A DNA stretch of 64,000 bases, from contig SVNZ01000003.1 in the NCBI GenBank assembly GCA_015066595.1, positions 48,836 through 112,835 of the forward strand, in the 5' to 3' direction. Position numbers and translations under genes: made by a program. Below, piece by piece: positions 58,084 through 64,000 of this stretch. The first letter of the stretch is position 1; every line of letters starts with the position of its first letter. This stretch comes from Oscillospiraceae bacterium. Its GTDB lineage: Bacteria > Bacillota > Clostridia > Oscillospirales > Acutalibacteraceae. The notes under the pieces are model-generated. The model saw only the letters and a program-made list of their open reading frames with translations. It was not told the DNA's origin and made no database searches.

Positions 58084-59007
58084 ATGATATATAGTAGCGT
58101 TATGGAAACCATCGGTAACACTCCTGTTGTACGATTTTCTAAATATATGAAAGCTGTGGGGGTTGAAAAAGGCGAGCTGCTTTGTAAGCTTGAATGCTTT
58201 AACCCCGGTGGAAGTGCCAAAGACAGAGTAGCGTTATCGATGATAAAAGATGCTGAAGAAAAAGGTATATTAAAAGAGGGGAGTACCATCATTGAGCCAA
58301 CTTCAGGCAACACCGGTATTGGACTTGCATCGGTTGCGGTACAGCGTGGCTACAAGGTGATACTCACTATGCCAGATACTATGAGCATTGAGCGCAGAAA
58401 GTTACTTTCAGCCTACGGTGCGCATATCGTGCTTACTGATGGAGCTTTGGGTATGGATGGTGCCGTGAAAAAGGCAGAAGAAATCAAAGAGAGTAAAGAC
58501 AACGCGGTGATACTCTCGCAGTTTGAAAACATGTCAAACCCAGATGCTCACTACACTGTAACAGGCGTAGAACTCTTTGAGCAAACAGATGGAAAAATCG
58601 ACGCTTTTGTTGCAACAGTCGGAACCGGTGGTACACTTTCTGGTGTTGGCAGGTTCTTAAAAGAGCAGAATCCTAATATAAAAATAGTAGCAGTAGAGCC
58701 ACATTCTTCACCGCTTTTGTCAAAAGGTGTTGCAGGAAGTCACAAAATTCAGGGAATAGGAGCAAATTTTGTACCCTCAACTTTAGACAAGAGCGTATAT
58801 GACGAAATCATTACTGTCACAGACGAAGAAGCATATGATACCACAAAGCTGATTGCAAAGCATGAGGGCATACTCGTCGGCATTTCTTCAGGAGCAGCAC
58901 TATGCGCTGCAAAGAAATATTTACACAAAGCTGATGCTGATATATCTGTTGCAGTTCTTTTGCCTGATACAGGAGAGAGATATCTCTCTTGTGGTGTATT
59001 TGACTAA
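58084..59007 (+). CDS. cysK: Cysteine synthase (O-acetylserine sulfhydrylase)
   Basis: 307 residues, PLP beta-family. NPGGSAKDR holds the PLP Lys (about 47), PTSGNTGIGLA binds substrate, and VGTGGTLSG the PLP phosphate. Makes cysteine from O-acetylserine and sulfide. No cysE beside it. The cysteine supply fits a cell with many Fe-S enzymes, but no special link is seen. Confidence 0.93.
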   Translation: MIYSSVMETIGNTPVVRFSKYMKAVGVEKGELLCKLECFNPGGSAKDRVALSMIKDAEEKGILKEGSTIIEPTSGNTGIGLASVAVQRGYKVILTMPDTMSIERRKLLSAYGAHIVLTDGALGMDGAVKKAEEIKESKDNAVILSQFENMSNPDAHYTVTGVELFEQTDGKIDAFVATVGTGGTLSGVGRFLKEQNPNIKIVAVEPHSSPLLSKGVAGSHKIQGIGANFVPSTLDKSVYDEIITVTDEEAYDTTKLIAKHEGILVGISSGAALCAAKKYLHKADADISVAVLLPDTGERYLSCGVFD

Positions 59008-59061
59008 GTATGCTAAAAAATGTATAATAAAAGTTACAAAACCATTGTTTAGGAGGTACGC

Positions 59062-60417
59062 ATGGCGCACCAGTATTCTGATGAGAGAATCAAAGCACTC
59101 GCTGAGGTTTGTACATCTCACGGTAGCATTGACAGAGAACTATATACTAAATACGACGTAAAAATCGGTTTGCGTGATTTAAACGGTGCAGGTGTTCTGA
59201 CAGGTCTTACTGACATTTCTGAAATCAGACAGAACAAGATAGTAGACGGAAAACCTGTGCCTACAGATGGAAAGCTGTTTTATCGTGGCATCAACGTCGA
59301 AGATATCATCAAAGGCTGTATTGCTGACAACAGATTCGGTTTTGAAGAAGCAGTTTACCTGCTATTGTTTTCAAAATTGCCTAACGAGCAAGAGTACAAA
59401 GATTTTGTAAAGCTTTTGTCTGACTGTCGAGTATTGCCTAAGCATTTTGTACGTGACATTATTATGAAAGCAAGTAGCAAGGATATGATGAACTCACTTG
59501 CTCGTTCTGTGCTGACTTTAGCGTCATATGACAATAATGCTATGGACACATCTATCGAGAACGTGCTTCGACAGTGCTTGCAGATTATATCTGTGTTCCC
59601 ACTGCTTTCAGTTTATAGTTATCACGCATATAATCACTACAACAAAGGCGAGAGCCTGTACATACATCACCCTGACAAGAACATTTCTACAGCAGAATTG
59701 CTACTTAAAACTCTTCGTCCTGATCAACAGTACACTCAGCTTGAAGCACAGGTGCTCGATTTATCACTCATACTTCACGCAGAGCACGGAGGCGGTAACA
59801 ACTCCACATTCACTACCTGTGTTGTTACAAGCTCAGGCACTGATACATACTCAGCTGTTGCTGCGGCTCTTTGTTCGCTCAAAGGTCCTAAGCACGGTGG
59901 TGCTAACAAAAAAGTTATGGGTATGATGAAGGATATCAAAAAGAACGTAAAAGACTGGAAAGACGATGACGAAATCAGAGCCTATCTCACAAAGATTGTC
60001 GATAAAGAAGCGTACGATAAGTCAGGTCTTATCTATGGTATCGGTCACGCTGTTTACTCCATATCCGACCCACGTGCACGTGTGTTCAAAGGCTTTGTTG
60101 AACAGCTCGCAAAAGAAAAGGGCAAGATGAAAGAGTACAATCTGTACAGCAAAATTGAACAGCTTGCTCCACAGGTTATTGCACAAAAGCGCAAGATGTA
60201 CAAAGGCGTTTCTGCAAACGTTGACTTTTACTCAGGTTTTGTGTATAAGATCTTAGGCCTTCCACCTGAGCTTTACACACCTATCTTTGCGGTAGCTCGT
60301 ATTGCAGGCTGGAGTGCTCACAGAATCGAAGAATTGATGAATCTTCCGAAGATCATTCGTCCTGCGTATATGAGTATATGTGAAGAAAAACCATATACAG
60401 ATATGAAAGACAGATAA
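59062..60417 (+). CDS. gltA: Citrate synthase (Si-type)
   Basis: 451 residues behind TTAGGAGG. Catalytic His in LHAEHGGGNNSTF and GPKHGGANKKV; GIGHAVYSISDPR and the Asp in NVDFYSGFVY. This long form with GGGNNSTF is the Clostridia/Bacteroides-like type. It condenses oxaloacetate and acetyl-CoA, here likely for glutamate synthesis. No aconitase or isocitrate dehydrogenase follows. Confidence 0.94.
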   Translation: MAHQYSDERIKALAEVCTSHGSIDRELYTKYDVKIGLRDLNGAGVLTGLTDISEIRQNKIVDGKPVPTDGKLFYRGINVEDIIKGCIADNRFGFEEAVYLLLFSKLPNEQEYKDFVKLLSDCRVLPKHFVRDIIMKASSKDMMNSLARSVLTLASYDNNAMDTSIENVLRQCLQIISVFPLLSVYSYHAYNHYNKGESLYIHHPDKNISTAELLLKTLRPDQQYTQLEAQVLDLSLILHAEHGGGNNSTFTTCVVTSSGTDTYSAVAAALCSLKGPKHGGANKKVMGMMKDIKKNVKDWKDDDEIRAYLTKIVDKEAYDKSGLIYGIGHAVYSISDPRARVFKGFVEQLAKEKGKMKEYNLYSKIEQLAPQVIAQKRKMYKGVSANVDFYSGFVYKILGLPPELYTPIFAVARIAGWSAHRIEELMNLPKIIRPAYMSICEEKPYTDMKDR

Positions 60418-60423
60418 ATAAAT

Positions 60424-60456
60424 AAAAGCCACAGCTTTTTATGCTGTGGCTTTTCA
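60424..60456 (+). terminator. Terminator after gltA
   Basis: AAAAGCCACAGC / GCTGTGGCTTTT perfect stem, close before the next start, so some read-through is possible. Confidence 0.87.
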
Positions 60457-60466
60457 AAAGGAAACT

Positions 60467-61381
60467 ATGAAAAAGATTTTTTCTAACAAGTATATATGTG
60501 CTATCACAGCAGTTTTGTGCACACTGCTGTGGGGCACAGCCTATCCGCTGATAAAACTCAGCTACAGCGACATGAACATACAAAGCATTCCTGACAAATT
60601 GCTTTTTGCGGGGCTTAGATTTTTCATCGCGGGTATTATGGTGTTTATAGTATGTGCCTTTATGAGAAAGAATATCTTTGATATCGAAAAAAAACGCATA
60701 CCGCAGATACTTTTGTACGCTTTACTTTTGACAGTACTGCACTATTTGTTAAACTACATCGGAGTAGGTAATGCAAGCGCCACAAAAACCTCGGTGCTCT
60801 CAGCTTTTTCGGCGTTTTTGGGTGTGCTTTTTGCACCGTTATTTTTCAAGAACGAGAGATTGACGTTGAACAAAATCGTCGGATGTATCTTTGGTGCCCT
60901 CGGTGTTATTATCGTAAATTTAGGTTTCTTTTCAGGGTCATTTACATTTATGGGAGAGGGCTTTGTGCTGCTTGCTACATTTTGCAGCGCATCCGGAAGT
61001 CTTTACGGAAAAGTAGTATCAAAAGGAAAGATTTTTGAGGTGACTGCATGGCAACTTTTTGTCGGCGGTATCATACTGTGCCTTATAGCTCTTCCTTTTT
61101 CTGCACACATAGCTTTTTCTGTAAAAGGTGCATTTGAACTGCTCTTTCTGGCTTTTGTATCGGCGGCATCATTTTCACTGTGGACAGCACTTCTTGTTTA
61201 CAACGATGCAGGAAAGATAATGATATATAACCTGCTGATACCCGTGTTTGGTACAATGTGGTCGTTCATAATACTGGGCGAAAAAGAGATTTTCAACCCG
61301 CTATATATAGTAAGCCTTGCACTCATATGTGTTGGTATAGTGCTTGTAAATTTAAGAGAAAAAAGAGAAGCCGAAGTTTAA
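60467..61381 (+). CDS. EamA/DMT-family transporter
   Basis: 304 residues with ten membrane spans in two EamA repeats (ALLWGTAYPLIKL at the first; LWTALLVYN in the second). Start ATG at 60467 behind AAAGGA. Members export amino acids or metabolites; the substrate is unknown. Only 49 bases from gltA, across a terminator. Its stop lies inside the next terminator stem. Confidence 0.88.
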   Translation: MKKIFSNKYICAITAVLCTLLWGTAYPLIKLSYSDMNIQSIPDKLLFAGLRFFIAGIMVFIVCAFMRKNIFDIEKKRIPQILLYALLLTVLHYLLNYIGVGNASATKTSVLSAFSAFLGVLFAPLFFKNERLTLNKIVGCIFGALGVIIVNLGFFSGSFTFMGEGFVLLATFCSASGSLYGKVVSKGKIFEVTAWQLFVGGIILCLIALPFSAHIAFSVKGAFELLFLAFVSAASFSLWTALLVYNDAGKIMIYNLLIPVFGTMWSFIILGEKEIFNPLYIVSLALICVGIVLVNLREKREAEV

Positions 61382-61397
61382 TCGGCTTCTTTTTTTG
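61366..61397 (+). terminator. Terminator overlapping the EamA stop
   Basis: AGAAGCCGA / TCGGCTTCT, T run of seven. Confidence 0.87.
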
Positions 61398-61494
61398 TGA
61401 AAAATCAAAAATTTATTTTACAAATGCAGTTTATGTGGTAATATCTAAGTATAATATTATTTGTACGGAAAACTATAACTAAGAGGTGATGAAA

Positions 61495-62928
61495 GTGAGA
61501 ATGACAAAAATCGTATGCACTATGGGGCCTGCGTGTGATGATGTGAAAATCTTGTGCAAGATGATCGATGGCGGTATGAACGTTGCACGATTTAATATGT
61601 CACACGGTACTTTCGATGAACAGAAAGCTCGTTTTGACAGATTGAAACAAGCGATTGAACAATCAAAGAAAAACATTGCTATTCTGCTTGATACCAAAGG
61701 CCCTGAAATCCGTATCGGTACTTTCCCTGATAACAACGTAGATGTAGTTGAAGGACAAGAGTTCAGACTCTACTCTACAAAAGGTGTCGGAGATAAAAAC
61801 GGTGTATCACTTTCATATCCGAAACTTATTGACACATTCAAAAAGGACAAGTCAAGTCTTGGCAGACAGATCCTTTTTGACGATGGAAAAATCACCGCAG
61901 AAGTTATTGCTACCGAAAGCGACGCCATCGTGTGCAAAATCTTAAACAGCGGAAAGCTTTCCAACAGAAAGAGTATCAATATTCCGGGCTACGATATCCA
62001 TATGCCATATATCAGTGCTGCTGACAGAGCTGATATTGAATTTGGTCTTGAGCAGGGTGCGAATGTCGTAGCGGCGTCATTCGTACGTTCTGCTGATGAT
62101 GTGTTGAAGATGCGTGATTTTATAGATAGTCTTGGCTATGAAGATGTTGAGATAGTCGCAAAGATTGAGAATCAGAGCGGTGTGAGTGATATTGATAGAA
62201 TTATCGCAGTATCTGACGGTATTATGATAGCTCGTGGTGATATGGGTGTTGAGATTCCGTTCATTATGTTGCCGCAGATTCAAAAGATGATTATACGTAA
62301 GTGCGTGTTAGCCGGAAAATACGTCATTACAGCGACTCAGATGCTTGAGTCTATGACTACAAACATAAGGCCTACCCGTGCTGAAATAAGCGACGTAGCA
62401 AACGCTGTGTATGACGGTACAAGTGCTGTTATGCTCTCAGGAGAATCCGCAGCGGGGGATTATCCCGTTGAGTCGGTCAAGGCTCTGTCCGATATCTGTG
62501 CACAGGCTGAGACGAACCATGACCTGATGGACCTCAAAAATGTTGTGGGTAAAATCGAACTGGGCACAAACTTCAGGGACAACATATGTTATTCTGCTAA
62601 ACACACAGCCGAGCACATCAAAGCAAAGGCGATTATCGCTGAAAGCCAGACAGGTGCGGTTGCACGTGCCATGGCTCACTACAGACCTGAGTGCCCTATC
62701 ATTGCTGTTGTGACGTCTGAGTCTGTATGCAAGCGACTTTCTCTCAACTGGGGCATTACCGCTATTTTAGGTGAAGAAAAGCAAACAGCTGATGCTATCA
62801 ACGAGCAGGCTATCGCAAAAGCACTCGAAACAGGTATTGTCAAAAAAGGTGACACGGTTATCGTCATCAGCTCAAACAAAGTAGTGCCGACAGGTGGTAC
62901 GGATACGCTTAACATCCGTATTGTATAA
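61495..62928 (+). CDS. pyk: Pyruvate kinase
   Basis: 477 residues. The GTG at 61495, six bases behind AAGAGGTG, gives the normal start MRMTKIVCTMGPA; ATG codons at 61489 and 61501 are too near or too far. Seen: NVARFNMSHG, LLDTKGPEIR, KIENQSGVSD, ARGDMGVEI and TATQMLESM. It makes pyruvate and ATP from PEP. There is no extra C-terminal PEP-utilising domain. A TATAAT at 61450 is the probable -10. Confidence 0.96.
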   Translation: MRMTKIVCTMGPACDDVKILCKMIDGGMNVARFNMSHGTFDEQKARFDRLKQAIEQSKKNIAILLDTKGPEIRIGTFPDNNVDVVEGQEFRLYSTKGVGDKNGVSLSYPKLIDTFKKDKSSLGRQILFDDGKITAEVIATESDAIVCKILNSGKLSNRKSINIPGYDIHMPYISAADRADIEFGLEQGANVVAASFVRSADDVLKMRDFIDSLGYEDVEIVAKIENQSGVSDIDRIIAVSDGIMIARGDMGVEIPFIMLPQIQKMIIRKCVLAGKYVITATQMLESMTTNIRPTRAEISDVANAVYDGTSAVMLSGESAAGDYPVESVKALSDICAQAETNHDLMDLKNVVGKIELGTNFRDNICYSAKHTAEHIKAKAIIAESQTGAVARAMAHYRPECPIIAVVTSESVCKRLSLNWGITAILGEEKQTADAINEQAIAKALETGIVKKGDTVIVISSNKVVPTGGTDTLNIRIV

Positions 62929-62949
62929 AGACTAAGTGAAATTGATATA

Positions 62950-62985
62950 AAAAACAAAGGGACAACCAGCGAGGTTGTCCCTTAA
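62950..62985. terminator. Bidirectional terminator
   Basis: AAGGGACAACC / GGTTGTCCCTT; stronger T run on the minus (pnp) side. Confidence 0.85.
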
Positions 62986-63004
62986 TTTATGCTTACTTTA
63001 GAGA

Positions 63005-64000
63005 TTAGTGACGGTGATGATTTCTGCCACCACGTCTGTCGCCCTGTCTTCTTCTAGGTCTGTCTTCAGAAATGTCGTTTTCAGGAGTGAGACCGTCGAC
63101 CTCGATGAGTACATCACGACGAGAAAGATTGAGTCTACCCTTGTCGTCGATCTCGAGTACCTTAACACGGATAACATCGCCTACGTTGACAACGTCTGTG
63201 ACATTTTCTGTGCGTTTAACATCGAGCTGAGATACGTGTACAAGACCTTCCTTACCAGGAGCAATTTCAACGAAAGCACCGAAGTCCATGATACGAGTAA
63301 CCTTACCAAGGAAGATAGCACCTGGTTCCGGATCAATAGCGATAGTCTTGACAATTTCAAGAGCACGAGCACACTTGTCAGCATCAATACCTGATACGAA
63401 TACCTGACCGAACTCACCATCTTCTTCGATGTCGATTTTAACTTCGCATTCAGCCTGAATTTCTTTGATAACCTTGCCGCCTTTGCCGATAACTTCAGCG
63501 ATCTTGTCGGCAGGGATAGTAGTTGTGAGCATCTTTGGAGCGTATGGGGACAGCTCTGCACGAGGCTCTGCAATAGCCTTGAGCATAATGTCATCAAGGA
63601 TGTAGTTACGAGCTACGTGGGTTTTCTCGAGCGCTTCTTTGACCATCTCAGGAAGAAGACCAGAGATTTTAAGGTCCATCTGAATAGCTGTGATACCGTC
63701 GTGTGTACCTGCTACCTTGAAGTCCATGTCGCCGAAGAAGTCCTCTAAACCCTGGATATCAACCATAGTCATCCATCTTTCACCCTCTGTGATAAGACCA
63801 CAAGAGATACCAGCTACTGGAGCTTTAATAGGAACACCTGCGTCCATAAGTGCGAGTGTAGAACCACATACAGAGCCCTGTGATGTAGAACCGTTAGAAG
63901 AAACAACTTCTGATACAAGTCTGATAGCATATGGGAACTCTTCAACTGAAGGGATAACAGGAACAAGTGCACGCTCTGCAAGAGCACCGTGACCGATTTC
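63005..64000 (-). CDS. pnp: Polynucleotide phosphorylase, C-terminal part (partial)
   Basis: The reading frame stays open to the right edge, so at least 331 residues are in the window and the start is outside. Second RNase PH core with [19 protein letters not shown] and [18 protein letters not shown]; then a KH domain ([14 protein letters not shown]), an S1 domain ([23 protein letters not shown]) and a basic tail ([18 protein letters not shown]). Degrades RNA 3' to 5' using phosphate. Confidence 0.96.
   Translation of the reverse strand, partial: EIGHGALAERALVPVIPSVEEFPYAIRLVSEVVSSNGSTSQGSVCGSTLALMDAGVPIKAPVAGISCGLITEGERWMTMVDIQGLEDFFGDMDFKVAGTHDGITAIQMDLKISGLLPEMVKEALEKTHVARNYILDDIMLKAIAEPRAELSPYAPKMLTTTIPADKIAEVIGKGGKVIKEIQAECEVKIDIEEDGEFGQVFVSGIDADKCARALEIVKTIAIDPEPGAIFLGKVTRIMDFGAFVEIAPGKEGLVHVSQLDVKRTENVTDVVNVGDVIRVKVLEIDDKGRLNLSRRDVLIEVDGLTPENDISEDRPRRRQGDRRGGRNHHRH

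Overview
The window looks like a chromosomal segment of a low-to-mid GC Gram-positive anaerobe of the class Clostridia, most like a Ruminococcus/Oscillospiraceae-type gut or rumen organism. The reasons are an infB-rbfA-nrnA-truB cluster, a SCIFF peptide with its radical SAM maturase (a clostridial hallmark), a K+-dependent-type membrane pyrophosphatase, two secreted proteins with type I dockerin repeats, a BspA-type leucine-rich repeat surface protein, strong GGAGG ribosome binding sites and sigma-A promoters. Species cannot be fixed from the sequence alone. No integrase, transposase or CRISPR array was seen.

Layout. 1-2289: translation/RNA genes (infB end, rbfA, nrnA, truB). 2335-9217: mixed small genes (DUF6062, an OGG1-type glycosylase, a large GT-C-like membrane protein, DUF1015, a HAD phosphatase). 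9250-15058: a leftward operon, marR - two ABC exporter half-transporters - Fe-alcohol dehydrogenase - LOG hydrolase, behind a perfect TTGACA-N17-TATAAT promoter with a dyad operator. 15236-20117: lipid kinase, hppA, a 56-residue orphan gene, and a probable yybP-ykoY (Mn2+) riboswitch before a CaCA-family antiporter. 20174-25949: a 1186-residue dockerin-bearing probable alpha-glucan enzyme, then an NhaC-family transporter under a lysine riboswitch. 26048-32559: beta-CASP nuclease, nucleoside kinase, formyltransferase, the SCIFF pair (scfA/scfB) and an Orn/Lys/Arg decarboxylase-fold enzyme. 32593-36829: BlaI-type repressor, M56 protease and LRR/FN3 surface protein, apparently one regulated transcript. 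36867-39054: FliB-like Fe-S protein and an SGNH-like membrane-anchored protein.

39055-42312 is the accessory part: a barnase-type ribonuclease fused to a phage MuF-like (head morphogenesis) segment, its barstar, an orphan SAP-domain protein, a possible small RNA, and a hairpin-rich repeat carrying a broken copy of the 3' half of the initiator tRNA gene. The intact tRNA-fMet gene (42313-42389) and metG follow.

42571-64000: metG, tatD, an operon of an Old Yellow Enzyme/FAD/Fe-S reductase with both subunits of aconitase X, a leftward cell-wall operon (MIF homologue, yjbQ, ddl, murF, xth), a leftward ECF sigma / membrane sensor / dockerin-PKD set, and central carbon genes (fba, cysK, gltA, EamA transporter, pyk). 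The start of pnp lies beyond the right edge.

The most unusual items are the MuF-barnase/barstar pair beside a duplicated tRNA end, the SCIFF peptide with an altered cross-link site, the AcnX-reductase operon, and the lysine-riboswitch-controlled NhaC transporter carrying DnaJ-like CxxCxGxG motifs.
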